DNA of 64,000 bases, taken from NCBI RefSeq assembly GCF_001624695.1, contig NZ_JSEP01000002.1, forward strand, positions 186,001-250,000, written 5' to 3'. Positions 45,392-54,138 of the stretch are shown here, in pieces. The notes below the pieces were generated by a model. The model worked only from the letters and a program-made list of their open reading frames with translations. It searched no databases and had not been told where the DNA came from. The position numbers and the translations under genes were made by a program. The stretch's first letter is position 1. Every line of letters begins with the position of its first letter. The stretch comes from Labrenzia sp. OB1 (lineage in GTDB: Bacteria; Pseudomonadota; Alphaproteobacteria; Rhizobiales; Stappiaceae).

Positions 45392-46105
45392 TTACGCCCT
45401 GCCCATAACTCCCGCCTTCCGCAGTTCCGCGTAATGCGCGTAGCCCCGGTATAGTGTCCGGGTCATCAGTTCCTTCCCCGTCTTGTCCGCCAGGCTTTGA
45501 AGTTCGCTTTCCAGCTCCGCACGCGGCGTGACGTGGAAGAACCTCAGCCAGGCGAACAGGAGCGACCGGAACCAGCCCGGGAGACGTTTCTGCTGGCCGA
45601 AATCGACCACATGGATACGCCCGTCGTCCGCAAGGCGGGCGGCGCCGGCGGCGAGGGCTTCGCGCCAGACCGGAATCATCGAGAGGGTGTAGGAGTAGAA
45701 CACCCGGTCAAAGGCGGGAACGCCGAGGCGGTCTGTCACCACCGGATTGGCGGCGTCGCCCTCGATCAGGGAAATCCGGTCTCTCAGGCCGGCCTTGGCA
45801 ATGTTGGTTTGCGCCGTCTCGAGCATCTGCCGGGAGATGTCGAGACCGTAGAAACGGGCCTGCGGGTAACGTCTGGCGGCTGCGATCAGGTTGCGGCCGG
45901 TGCCGCAGCCGAGTTCCAGCACCGTGCCTCCGGCGGGTGGTTGCAGTTCCTCGATCAGCAGATCGCGGCCGAGCAGGTAATATTTGCGGGTCAGGTCGTA
46001 AAAGTGACGCTGGCGGCGGTAGACACCGTCCATCAGCCGGGCTGTTTCGGCAGCTTCGCTCATCAAGGTTTCCGCCCGCGCTCTGCTGTCAGCCGTTGAA
46101 GACAT
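45392..46105 (-). CDS. btaB: Diacylglyceryl-homoserine N-methyltransferase (betaine lipid synthesis)
   Basis: 237 aa from ATG 46105, which overlaps the end of btaA by 17 bp; ATG 46063 is an alternative start. Methyltransferase motifs: VLELGCGTGRNLIAAARRYP, FYGLDISRQMLETAQ, FDRVFYSYTLSMIPVWREAL, IHVVDFGQQKRLPGW, with the N-terminal pattern YRRQRHFYDLTRKYYLLGRDLLIEEL typical of BtaB. It methylates diacylglyceryl-homoserine three times to give DGTS, a phosphorus-free betaine lipid. Partner of btaA directly upstream. Confidence 0.9.
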   Translation of the reverse strand: MSSTADSRARAETLMSEAAETARLMDGVYRRQRHFYDLTRKYYLLGRDLLIEELQPPAGGTVLELGCGTGRNLIAAARRYPQARFYGLDISRQMLETAQTNIAKAGLRDRISLIEGDAANPVVTDRLGVPAFDRVFYSYTLSMIPVWREALAAGAARLADDGRIHVVDFGQQKRLPGWFRSLLFAWLRFFHVTPRAELESELQSLADKTGKELMTRTLYRGYAHYAELRKAGVMGRA

Positions 46106-47351
46106 AAAGGTGGAAGCCGCCATAGATGGAGGAGCGGTCCTGCCGGCCGAATTCAAGGCTTTCCGCCTCTTCATAGGTCCAGCGGTTCAGGATCCCCTCG
46201 GCAACACGGCCGGGTAGCAGGGTCGGCTCGGCCGCCGTGCGGAAAATGACGCGGGCGCCAGGGCGCGCGGTTCGGGTGATCTCGCTCCAAAGGGCGTTGA
46301 GCTGGTGATCGGTCATCCAGTCCTGCGCGTCGAGCAGCACATAGGCATCGAGCGTGCCGTCTGCCACGGTTTGAAGATGTTCGGTGAAATTCCGGTTCAG
46401 AACCCGGACGCGGTCCGCGCGCTGACGGATCGCCTCGAAATGATCGCGTTTCAGATAAGGCGGCAGGGGGCCGGATTCTCCGGTCGTTTCACCGGACTTC
46501 GGGGCATAGCCCCGACCGAAGGCCTGCCATGCGAAATAATTGTCCTGCATGGAGAAATCGCAGGCCAGCTTTTCCAGCCGCTGACGCAGCACGGCGGACA
46601 TGTTGCCATCCGCGTTGGCCGAAACCAGCGCATCGTATTGCGCGGGCGGAATGCCCAGGCCGTAGAGCGACATTTTCTTAGAGGTCGCCCAGCGCACGAG
46701 GCGTTTGTCGAAGAGCGGTGCCAGCGCCGTATCGAAAAAACTGCGCTGCTCTTCAAGCGACCTGGTCTTCACCATGTATTTCGGATCGATGCCGTAAAGG
46801 CGCGCTACCAGGTGGCCAAAGCCGATGCAATAGCCGAGCAGACCGTGATGATAGAGATCGCGGGAGAACAACGTGATGCGTTTGCGGCCCCGGTTTGCAA
46901 AGTCGCGGCCTTCCCAATAGGTGACCGTTTCCGCATCGAGATTGTCTTTCAGGAAGCGGTTGTAGGCCGCGACATTGGCCTTTTCGTCGGCTTCACCGAA
47001 AAACCGGTAGAAGGTTTCGTAATTGGGGAGATGTTTCGCTGCGGCCAGTTTCAGGCGTCCCAGGGCAACATGCGCCCTGTTCAGATCGACCGCGGTGATT
47101 TCGGCCGGATTGGCGATGAGATACGACATGACGTTGCAGCCCCCGGACGCGATGGTGACCATGCGGCTCTGGGACGTGAGCCGCAGAGCCTTCATGTCGA
47201 CATCCGGATCTTCCCAGATCTGCGGGTAGACCAGCCCCTTGAACGCGAAGGTGAAAAGGCGTTCCAGAATTCCGTCGCGAGAGGCCGCCTCGGAGCGATG
47301 AACCGCATTCCCGAGCCGTTTTTTCGAGGCCGTCAGCGTGCCGTGCGCCAT
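46089..47351 (-). CDS. btaA: SAM:diacylglycerol 3-amino-3-carboxypropyl transferase (betaine lipid synthesis)
   Basis: 420 aa from ATG 47351, with GGAG 6 nt upstream. DUF3419/BtaA features: YPQIWEDPDVDMKALRL, VTIASGGCNVMSYLIANPAEITAVDLNRAHVALGRLKLAA (SAM site), RLYGIDPKYMVKTRSLEEQRSFFDTALAPLFDKRLVRW, and YVLLDAQDWMTDHQLNALWSEI. It transfers the homoseryl group from S-adenosylmethionine to diacylglycerol. With BtaB it replaces phospholipids by betaine lipid, in known bacteria under phosphate starvation; a candidate Pho box lies 44 bp upstream. Confidence 0.94.
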   Translation of the reverse strand: MAHGTLTASKKRLGNAVHRSEAASRDGILERLFTFAFKGLVYPQIWEDPDVDMKALRLTSQSRMVTIASGGCNVMSYLIANPAEITAVDLNRAHVALGRLKLAAAKHLPNYETFYRFFGEADEKANVAAYNRFLKDNLDAETVTYWEGRDFANRGRKRITLFSRDLYHHGLLGYCIGFGHLVARLYGIDPKYMVKTRSLEEQRSFFDTALAPLFDKRLVRWATSKKMSLYGLGIPPAQYDALVSANADGNMSAVLRQRLEKLACDFSMQDNYFAWQAFGRGYAPKSGETTGESGPLPPYLKRDHFEAIRQRADRVRVLNRNFTEHLQTVADGTLDAYVLLDAQDWMTDHQLNALWSEITRTARPGARVIFRTAAEPTLLPGRVAEGILNRWTYEEAESLEFGRQDRSSIYGGFHLYVFNG

Positions 47352-47394
47352 GTTTTTCTCCAGAGTCAACCGCGCGAATGGACTGCCTTGCGAT

Positions 47395-47412
47395 ACGTCA
47401 GCGACACGACAG
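47395..47412 (-). promoter_or_regulatory. Candidate Pho box upstream of btaA
   Basis: On the minus strand CTGTCGT-GTCG-CTGACGT, two 7-mers in 11-bp spacing, 11 of 14 positions agreeing with the PhoB consensus CTGTCAT repeat. A third, weaker unit ACGTCAC lies at 47417-47423 in the same phase. The box ends 44 bp before the btaA ATG, a distance suited to a PhoB-activated promoter. Confidence 0.5.
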
Positions 47413-47715
47413 TTTGGTGACGTTTCGGGAGATTTGTGCGTTTATCCGGATATTATAAAACCTGCAGAAGCGGGGGACGCAGACCGCTAACAAAAATCCG
47501 CGGTCATTCCGGACGGTCTGCAGCCACAGCTCCATGGCCAGAGCCGGAATCCAGACATATTCTACGCCGTAGGCGCTCTTTGAATTGTTATTTTTCCGAG
47601 ACTTGTTTTGCTTTTGTGCTCGCTCACGTTCGCGCCGATGCACTGGATTCCGGAGCTGCGCGCAGCTTTGCTGCCCTTGTCCAGAAAGACGCGTGAAGGT
47701 TTTTAACAAACACAA
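47413..47715. other. Intergenic DNA between btaA and the L,D-transpeptidase gene
   Basis: Short frames on both strands, none convincing. No gene or further regulatory site recognised apart from the Pho-like box on its left and the terminator on its right. Confidence 0.4.
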
Positions 47716-47733
47716 CCCCCGCCGAAGCGGGGG
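47716..47733 (-). terminator. UUCG-loop terminator after the L,D-transpeptidase gene
   Basis: Minus strand CCCCCGC-TTCG-GCGGGGG followed by TTGTGTTTGTT. It lies on the btaA-facing side, 48 bp past the transpeptidase stop. Confidence 0.7.
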
Positions 47734-47781
47734 CTAGATGCTTATCGGACTGATCAATCCCTGACCAGCGCCAGCTTCATC

Positions 47782-49011
47782 TCAACGGGTGATCACCACG
47801 AAATCCGTGCCGAGACCGGTATTGCGTGTGAAGCTCCGGTCGGTGATCGTGAGCGACGTGCCCGGCGTCAGCATCTTCGCAAGGTCCGTTGCAACCTTGT
47901 CCGACATCTCGATGCGGTCGAGAATGCCGGCCGGCGCACCGCCACGCCCGCCCTCGGCGGAAACGGCGATCCACTCGACGGACCCATCGCCCGGCTTGAA
48001 ATCGAGGGCTGTGAAGACATGCGTGCCCATTTCCCGGCCGAGATCCTTCACGCTCACCGGAGCCGAGTAGATGTCGCGGAACTTGCGGCGCACGCGCAGC
48101 ATGGCGTTTTGAGGTGCCTCGTAACCGGCTTCGGCGCGAATGCGCGCCTCGAGAGCGTCGGTGATCTGACCGGTGACCGGCAGATCCGCACCTTCCTGAT
48201 AAAGACTGATGGCCGCACGGGTCTTTCGGCCCGGAACACCGTCAACGGGACCGGCCTTGAAGCCCATACGGTTGAGAAGATCCTGCAGGACCTTGACCCG
48301 GCCCGGCTGCTTCTGCGGTGTGATGATCATGCGCAGCGGCTGGTCGAAGTCCGGATTCTCCGGCTGGATCAGCGTCAGGGAGGCATTGAGTTCCGTTTCC
48401 CGGATCGCCCCGCGCAGGGCCGGATCGGCTTCGATGGTCCGGTTGGAAAGGCTCGCGACTTCCGTTGCGGGCGCAAAGGGCTGCGGCAGGACCGAGTGAG
48501 ACACGTGGACAGGATCGGTGGACCCCCGAGTGACGACCACATGCATTCCACGATCCGTCATGCCGTAGAGTGACTTGGCGAAGTTTCGCGGCAACCGGAT
48601 GCAGCCATGCGAGGCCGGACGGCCGGGAAGCCTGCCGACGTGCATCGCGACACCGGACCATGTCAGCCGCTGCATGAACGGCATCGGTGCGTTGTCGTAG
48701 AGGTTGGAAAAATGCTTGCGGCGCTTTTCAAGAATGGAAAAGACGCCGGTCGGCGTGCTGTGCCCGCGCTTGCCGGATGAAATCGGTGAGGTCTCGATCA
48801 GGTCGAGGCCGCGATAGACCCTGATCTGCTGGTCGTCCAGCGAGACCAGCATATGCAGCGGCGGCTGCGAAGCTTCACCCTGATCCACCGCAGGCGCGGC
48901 ATCGCGCGCCATCGCGCCCGACAAGGCAGTGACCGAGAAGAACGCGGCGCCTGCAAGGCTCACAAACGCGCCCGCTCGCCGTTTCCGGGTATAAATCTTA
49001 TCAAACAACAT
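47782..49011 (-). CDS. L,D-transpeptidase with peptidoglycan-binding domain
   Basis: 409 aa from ATG 49011 (GGAG 7 nt upstream). An N-terminal signal-type hydrophobic stretch (RAGAFVSLAGAAFFSVTALSGAMA) is followed by the YkuD catalytic domain with the motif AMHVGRLPGRPASHGCIRLP (nucleophile Cys). A PG_binding_1 repeat follows near VLQDLLNRMGFKAGPVDGVPGRKTRAAISLYQ. It forms 3-3 crosslinks in peptidoglycan or anchors proteins to it. The protein is periplasmic; a C-terminal region of about 130 residues (ARIRAEAGYE ... SFTRNTGLGTDFVVITR) has no motif I know. Confidence 0.92.
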   Translation of the reverse strand: MLFDKIYTRKRRAGAFVSLAGAAFFSVTALSGAMARDAAPAVDQGEASQPPLHMLVSLDDQQIRVYRGLDLIETSPISSGKRGHSTPTGVFSILEKRRKHFSNLYDNAPMPFMQRLTWSGVAMHVGRLPGRPASHGCIRLPRNFAKSLYGMTDRGMHVVVTRGSTDPVHVSHSVLPQPFAPATEVASLSNRTIEADPALRGAIRETELNASLTLIQPENPDFDQPLRMIITPQKQPGRVKVLQDLLNRMGFKAGPVDGVPGRKTRAAISLYQEGADLPVTGQITDALEARIRAEAGYEAPQNAMLRVRRKFRDIYSAPVSVKDLGREMGTHVFTALDFKPGDGSVEWIAVSAEGGRGGAPAGILDRIEMSDKVATDLAKMLTPGTSLTITDRSFTRNTGLGTDFVVITR

Positions 49012-49265
49012 TCCAGAGCTCCCCAACGCAAAAACTCTTAAAGCTCGATTCAAATTCTAATCGTCACGTATGTAAATCAGGTTAGGAAACAAGGTTACCC
49101 ATTGGTTTCCTTTACTGTTCCCTCCAAAGTTCCACATTATCCGGGTTTGGGCTGTTATTCACATCACAAAATGTAAGGAATCCATCGCATTCGCCAAAAT
49201 GCCGTACTCCCTGCAGCCAAAAGGCCTGACTGACGGTGTGGATTGTCCCGAGCATGCGGGCTTTC

Positions 49266-50597
49266 TCAGCCCTTCATGCCATCCTGAAAAACGACAGCTT
49301 CCCCTTTCGAAGGGTCCACCAGTTCCCCCTCCCACATCACACGCTGTCCACGGACCAGGGTGCCGACCGGCCATCCGGTGACCTGTTTGCCGTCATAGGG
49401 CGTCCAGCCGCATTTGGAGGCAATCCACTCGTTGCGAATGGTTTCCTTGCGCTTGAGATCGACAACGGTGAAATCCGCGTCGTATCCGAGCGCTATCCTG
49501 CCCTTGAGTGCTGTCTGGAAGAGGCGGGCCGGGCCGGCACTGGTCATGTCGACAAACCGGGCAAGTGAGAGGTGGCCGGCATTGACGTGATCCAGCATGA
49601 TGGGGACAAGCGTCTGCACGCCGGTCATGCCGGAGGGCGATGCCGGATAGGGTTTCTGTTTTTCTTCCAGAAGGTGCGGGGCGTGATCGGACCCGAAAAT
49701 GTCCAGCAGGCCCTGCTGCAAGCCCCACCACAGGCGTTCAGAGTGGCGCGGCGCGCGAACTGGAGGGTTCATCTGCACCAGTGTCCCCAGACGATGGTAG
49801 GCCTCGTCGGTCAGGGTCAGGTGATGCGGAGTGACCTCGATGGAGGCGACATCCTTGTGGTCGATCAGGAAATCGACCTCCTCGGCGGTAGACAGATGCA
49901 GGATGTGGATCCTGGCACCGGTTTCACGGGCAATCGCGACCAGCCTCTGCGTGCATTTCAGCGCGGCGATCTCGTCGCGCCAGACAGGGTGTGATGCCGG
50001 GTCGTTCTCGACCCTTTCGCCCATGCGCTCACGCAGGCGGAACTCGTCTTCCGAATGAAAGGCGGCCCGGCGGCGGGTGACGGACAAGATGTCCCTGACG
50101 CCCCGGTCGTCTTCCACCAGTAAGTCTCCGGTGGATGAACCCATGAACACCTTGATCCCGGCAGCACCCGGCAGGCGCTCTAGGTCGGGAATGTCCGCAA
50201 CATTCTCCCGCGTGCCGCCGACCCAGAAGGCGAAGTCGCAATGCATGCGGTGATGACCGCGCCGGACCTTGTCGGCCAGCGCCGCCTCGGAGGTCGTCAG
50301 CGGATTGGTATTCGGCATTTCGAAGACGGCCGTCACACCGCCCATCACGGCGGCACGCGATCCCGATTCCAGATCTTCCTTATGATCAAGGCCCGGCTCG
50401 CGGAAATGCACCTGGGTGTCCATCACACCCGGCAGGACGTGCAGCCCCGTGCAATCGACCACCTCGCCCGCCTGGGCGCCATCGAAAGAGCCTATCCCGG
50501 CAATACGCCCATCCCTGACGGCAACGTCGCGCAGACCCTCGCCATCCTGATTGACTACGGTTCCACCCTTCAGGATCAGGTCATAGGTCGCGCTCAT
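49266..50597 (-). CDS. pyrC: Dihydroorotase
   Basis: 443 aa amidohydrolase of the type found in Rhizobiales, with ILKGGTVVNQDGEGLRDVAVRDGRIAGIG, then GLHVLPGVMDTQVHFREPGLDHKEDLESGSRAA, ITPHHLT-like SIEVTPHHLTL, the Asp region FGSDHAPHLLEEK and PASPSGMTGVQTLVPIML. It closes N-carbamoyl-aspartate to dihydroorotate in pyrimidine synthesis. The first His of the usual DxHxH motif is Gln (TQVHFR), as in other rhizobial members; the remaining His/Asp ligands are seen. Divergent from ygfZ. Confidence 0.92.
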   Translation of the reverse strand: MSATYDLILKGGTVVNQDGEGLRDVAVRDGRIAGIGSFDGAQAGEVVDCTGLHVLPGVMDTQVHFREPGLDHKEDLESGSRAAVMGGVTAVFEMPNTNPLTTSEAALADKVRRGHHRMHCDFAFWVGGTRENVADIPDLERLPGAAGIKVFMGSSTGDLLVEDDRGVRDILSVTRRRAAFHSEDEFRLRERMGERVENDPASHPVWRDEIAALKCTQRLVAIARETGARIHILHLSTAEEVDFLIDHKDVASIEVTPHHLTLTDEAYHRLGTLVQMNPPVRAPRHSERLWWGLQQGLLDIFGSDHAPHLLEEKQKPYPASPSGMTGVQTLVPIMLDHVNAGHLSLARFVDMTSAGPARLFQTALKGRIALGYDADFTVVDLKRKETIRNEWIASKCGWTPYDGKQVTGWPVGTLVRGQRVMWEGELVDPSKGEAVVFQDGMKG

Positions 50598-50766
50598 GAG
50601 GCTCCTCCGGCATTTGTCTCGGGACTGTTTTTTCAGCTTCCCCGGGCTTATACGCGGCCCCTGTCAAAAGAACCAGATGCTGGACAGGAATTCCAAATCT
50701 TGTCCGATCAGGGCAAAGTGACTATCTGGAACCGAGATCCCGCACTCATGTCTTTAGGAATGCCTT

Positions 50767-51654
50767 GTGCCCTCACCGACCTTCGCTCACCTGACCGACC
50801 GCGCCCTGATCCGGGTCTCCGGCCCCGACACGCATCATTTCCTGCAGAATCTGATCACTGCGGATCTGGACTCCGTCGACCGGACCGGCGCAGGATCGGC
50901 GGCTCTGCTGACACCTCAGGGAAAGATCCAGTTCGATTTCCTGATCTACAGGGCCGATGAGGCCTATTTGCTCGATGTGCCTGGCGCCGCGGCGCCGGAT
51001 CTTCTCAAGCGCCTCACGTTCTACCGGTTGCGCGCCAAGGTGGATCTGGAGCAGCTCGGAGGCCAGACAGGTGTTTTCGCAATCTGGGACGGCACTGCCG
51101 AACCGGCGGACGCGGACCTCACGGTCACCGATCCGCGTCTGCCTGCTCTTGGCATGCGATCGGTCGGCCCCATCACGATGCCCTCCGGACCGGCAGCAGA
51201 GCAAAGCGATGTTGCCGCCTACGATGCTCACCGCATCAGCCTCGGGGTACCGGAAGGGCTGAAGGACTACGACTATTCGGACATCTTTCCGCATGACGCG
51301 GATCTCGACCAGCTCAACGGCGTCTCGTTCAGGAAGGGCTGTTTTGTCGGTCAGGAAGTCGTCTCACGCGTCCAGCATCGCGGCACCGCCCGCAAGCGGT
51401 TTCTTCCTGTGGAAAGTTCAGATGCCCTGCCCGGCAAGGGAGAGGCTGTCACGGCCGACGGCAAAAGCGTGGGCACGCTCGGCTCCAGTGCCGTGGTTGC
51501 GGGAAAGACCGTCGCTCTGGCGCTGCTGCGTCTTGACAAGGTTGCCCAGGCCAAGGAAAACGGCAGCCCTCTTCAATGCGGCGAGGCGGAGCTTCAGGCC
51601 AGGCTTCCCGACTGGGCGGCCTTCACCTGGCCGGAACCGACCAACGCGGCCTGA
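50767..51654 (+). CDS. ygfZ: YgfZ/GcvT family folate-binding iron-sulfur repair protein
   Basis: 295 aa from GTG 50767 (AGGAATG upstream). It carries LIRVSGPDTHHFLQNLITADL, the signature KGCFVGQEVVSRVQHRGTARKRF with the conserved Cys, and the GcvT-like fold. YgfZ helps assemble or repair Fe-S clusters in enzymes such as MiaB, using tetrahydrofolate. It heads an operon with an HD hydrolase, a tyrosine phosphatase and nadQ. Confidence 0.93.
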   Translation: MPSPTFAHLTDRALIRVSGPDTHHFLQNLITADLDSVDRTGAGSAALLTPQGKIQFDFLIYRADEAYLLDVPGAAAPDLLKRLTFYRLRAKVDLEQLGGQTGVFAIWDGTAEPADADLTVTDPRLPALGMRSVGPITMPSGPAAEQSDVAAYDAHRISLGVPEGLKDYDYSDIFPHDADLDQLNGVSFRKGCFVGQEVVSRVQHRGTARKRFLPVESSDALPGKGEAVTADGKSVGTLGSSAVVAGKTVALALLRLDKVAQAKENGSPLQCGEAELQARLPDWAAFTWPEPTNAA

Positions 51655-51676
51655 ACCGCGCGAAAAACGAGGACCG

Positions 51677-52339
51677 ATGCCCTCCGCCCCTTCCGATCCT
51701 CCGCCCCGTGCATGGCAGCGCATGCTGTCCGGCAGGCGCCTCAACCTGCTGGACCCTTCGCCGCTGGATGTCGAGATTTCAGATATCGCACACGGACTGG
51801 CGCGGGTGGCGCGCTGGAACGGTCAGACCTACGGCGATCATGCGTTTTCCGTTGCCGAGCATTCGCTGATCGTTGAAGATATCGCGCTGATGCTGAAGCC
51901 CGACCTGCCGCCGCACTGGCGCCAGGCCGTACTGTTGCACGATGCGCCGGAGTATGTGATCGGAGACATGATCTCCCCCTTCAAGGCAGTCATCGGCGAA
52001 GCCTACAAGGGTGTCGAGGCGCGCTTGCAGGCAGCGATCCACCTGCGCTTCGGCCTGCCCGCGGAAATTCCCCAGGCTATCAAGAAACTGGCGAAACGGG
52101 CGGACATCATCTGTGCCTATTTCGAGGCGGTGGAACTTGCCGGTTTTGAGGAAAAGGAAGCGGCGAAGATCTTCGGCAAGCCGCGCGGTTTTCCGCTGAA
52201 CAGCGAAGGCAAACTCCATTTCGGACTGGAACCCCAGCCCGTTGCCAGGGCACAGCAGAGGTTCATGAAACGCTTCGAGGAGATCGAGGCGCTGCGCGAA
52301 GCTGGGAACAAACACAAAAGCACGCGCGCAGGCGGGTGA
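51677..52339 (+). CDS. HD-domain hydrolase (YfbR-like)
   Basis: 220 aa from ATG 51677 (GAGG upstream); the frame extends to 51293 inside ygfZ but without sense. The HD pattern is YGDHAFSVAEHSLIVEDIAL with the metal ligands in AVLLHDAPEYVIGDMISPFK and a later Asp in KRADIICAYFEAVELAGF. It looks like a metal-dependent 5'-nucleotidase or phosphohydrolase of the YfbR group. Located 22 bp after ygfZ. Confidence 0.9.
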   Translation: MPSAPSDPPPRAWQRMLSGRRLNLLDPSPLDVEISDIAHGLARVARWNGQTYGDHAFSVAEHSLIVEDIALMLKPDLPPHWRQAVLLHDAPEYVIGDMISPFKAVIGEAYKGVEARLQAAIHLRFGLPAEIPQAIKKLAKRADIICAYFEAVELAGFEEKEAAKIFGKPRGFPLNSEGKLHFGLEPQPVARAQQRFMKRFEEIEALREAGNKHKSTRAGG

Positions 52340-52394
52340 CCTCAGCAGCGAATGACCCTAGTTTATTGGCAGAGAAGATTAACCTGGTTGTTCA

Positions 52395-52901
52395 ATGCTG
52401 CATGTTTGTTCCCTGTCCAAATTGCCCGAAACGATCTCGGCGACTGGTGCAAGATCCCTTGTCACCCTGATCAATGCCGAGATGGAGGTGCCCACGCCGG
52501 CAGGAATTGCACCGGACAGGCACCTGTTTCTGGCGTTCAACGACATTGTCTCACCGGTTGACGGACTGATCCCGGCCAGCGAGCAGCAGATCGGCGATTT
52601 CGTTGCCTTCATCCGCGCCTGGGACAGGCAGGCACCTCTCGTGATTCACTGCTGGGCGGGCATCAGCCGGTCGACGGCCGGAGCCTATGTGGCGGTCTGC
52701 GCACTCAACCCGGATGCCAACGAGCACCATCTGGCCGCTCTGTTACGCGAACGGTCTCCCTCGGCAACCCCCAACGCACGCATCGTCGCAATGGGGGACA
52801 GGCTGCTCGGGCGGGAAGGCCGCATGATCGATGCGATCCGCGGCATCGGGCGCGGCGCAAATGCTTACGAAGGTGTACCATTTGAATTGCCGCTCGACTG
52901 A
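52395..52901 (+). CDS. Tyrosine-phosphatase-family protein
   Basis: 168 aa. The P-loop is VIHCWAGISRSTAGAYVA (HCX5RS), the hallmark of dual-specificity/tyrosine phosphatases, with an Asp in FIRAWDRQAPL region upstream. The short length and single domain match rhizobial 'protein tyrosine phosphatase' genes. Substrate unknown. In the same operon as ygfZ, HD and nadQ. Confidence 0.9.
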   Translation: MLHVCSLSKLPETISATGARSLVTLINAEMEVPTPAGIAPDRHLFLAFNDIVSPVDGLIPASEQQIGDFVAFIRAWDRQAPLVIHCWAGISRSTAGAYVAVCALNPDANEHHLAALLRERSPSATPNARIVAMGDRLLGREGRMIDAIRGIGRGANAYEGVPFELPLD

Positions 52902-52920
52902 CGAGTAACCGGGAGAGACC

Positions 52921-53904
52921 ATGCCGCACCGGCAAGCCAGTATTGAGATCGGACTGAACGCCGTCATCGTTTCCGTGGCCGGAGGCATGCCGCAGATCGT
53001 CCATGTGAACGATACGGATGACCGTGCTCTCGACAGCCTGCCCTTCGGCCCCTTCGACCCGATCCACCACAGAACCTTCGAGATCGGCCTGCGGTCGTGG
53101 GTGGAAAACCAGACCGCGCTGCGGCTCGGCTATGTGGAACAGCTTTATACCTTCGGTGACCGTGGACGCCACCGGTTGTCCGGAGACGAGGGCCCGCATG
53201 TTGTCTCGGTCGGCTACCTGGCGCTGACGCGGCAGACACCGGACTCCGAAAGCATGCTTGCCAGACACAACTCCGCCTGGCGCTCCTGGTATGACTATTT
53301 TCCCTGGGAAGACTGGCGCACAGGCCGCCCGGCCCTGCTGGACAAGGAGATCCTTCCGTCCCTCGACAGTTGGGCGCACGACCCGCCGGGCGCGGGCGAA
53401 GCGCCGAAACCTCTCAGTCGCAGCGAGCGCATTCGCCTCGCCTTCGGGACCGGAAGCACAAGCTGGGACGAGGAGCGCGCACTGGAGCGCTATGAACTTC
53501 TTTATGAAGCCGGGCTCGTTCTTGAGGCTCGGCGGGACGGTCGGCCGGCGGCCCTGGCGCGTGAAACGCTGCCGTTTCTCGGTGCGGCGATGCACTTCGA
53601 TCACCGCAGGGTGCTGGCTACCGCGATTACCCGGCTGCGCGGCAAACTGAAATACCGGCCTGTGATCTTCGAGCTGATGCCGGAAACCTTCACGCTGACG
53701 GAGCTGCAGAATTCCGTCGAGGCAATTTCCGGACGGCATCTGCACAAGCAGAATTTTCGCCGCCTGGTGGAAAATGCCGACCTGGTGGAACCGACCGGGG
53801 CAACATCCACGGCCACTGGAGGACGTCCCGCGGCCCTGTTCCGCTTCCGCCACCAGTTGATGAGCGAACGCCCGGCTCCGGGATTGCGGGTCGGCGGACG
53901 CTGA
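52921..53904 (+). CDS. nadQ: NAD biosynthesis transcriptional repressor NadQ (COG4111)
   Basis: 327 aa. The N-terminal 200 residues resemble a Nudix fold (EIGLNAVIVSVAGGMPQIVHV, GYVEQLYTFGDRGR) but lack the GX5EX7REUXEEXGU catalytic box, as in NrtR/NadQ regulators that only sense a nucleotide. A C-terminal winged-helix part follows (LMPETFTLTELQNSVEAISGRHLHKQNFRRLVENADLVEPTG). COG4111 members control nad genes in alphaproteobacteria. nadABC lie 3 kb downstream with a matching palindrome over the nadA promoter. Last gene of the ygfZ operon. Confidence 0.82.
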   Translation: MPHRQASIEIGLNAVIVSVAGGMPQIVHVNDTDDRALDSLPFGPFDPIHHRTFEIGLRSWVENQTALRLGYVEQLYTFGDRGRHRLSGDEGPHVVSVGYLALTRQTPDSESMLARHNSAWRSWYDYFPWEDWRTGRPALLDKEILPSLDSWAHDPPGAGEAPKPLSRSERIRLAFGTGSTSWDEERALERYELLYEAGLVLEARRDGRPAALARETLPFLGAAMHFDHRRVLATAITRLRGKLKYRPVIFELMPETFTLTELQNSVEAISGRHLHKQNFRRLVENADLVEPTGATSTATGGRPAALFRFRHQLMSERPAPGLRVGGR

Positions 53905-54138
53905 CTGCCCCATTCCGGGCCGTATTTCGCTGCTGCATGGTTATAAGTACTTAAGGTTATTAACCATAATTCTCTCACTTTCGTGAAAAGTTCCACGAAA
54001 TTCCTCGAATTCTTCGTCCATTAACGCTCTTTCAAGGTTAAGCGCACATCTTCAATTCTAGTGTTGCCGTTAACACGGCGTTGGCACGGGTCATCCGGCG
54101 TTTCGGGATGATATGTACCGAGTTGGAGTTGGCTGCGT
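53905..54138 (+). promoter_or_regulatory. AT-rich promoter region of the cell wall hydrolase with CtrA-like TTAA motifs
   Basis: 234 bp, AT-rich, with repeated TTAA elements, among them TTAACGCTCTTTCAA (54021-54035, TTAA-N7-TCAA, 7/8 to the CtrA box) and GGTTATTAACC near 53955. No gene seen. Confidence 0.3.
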
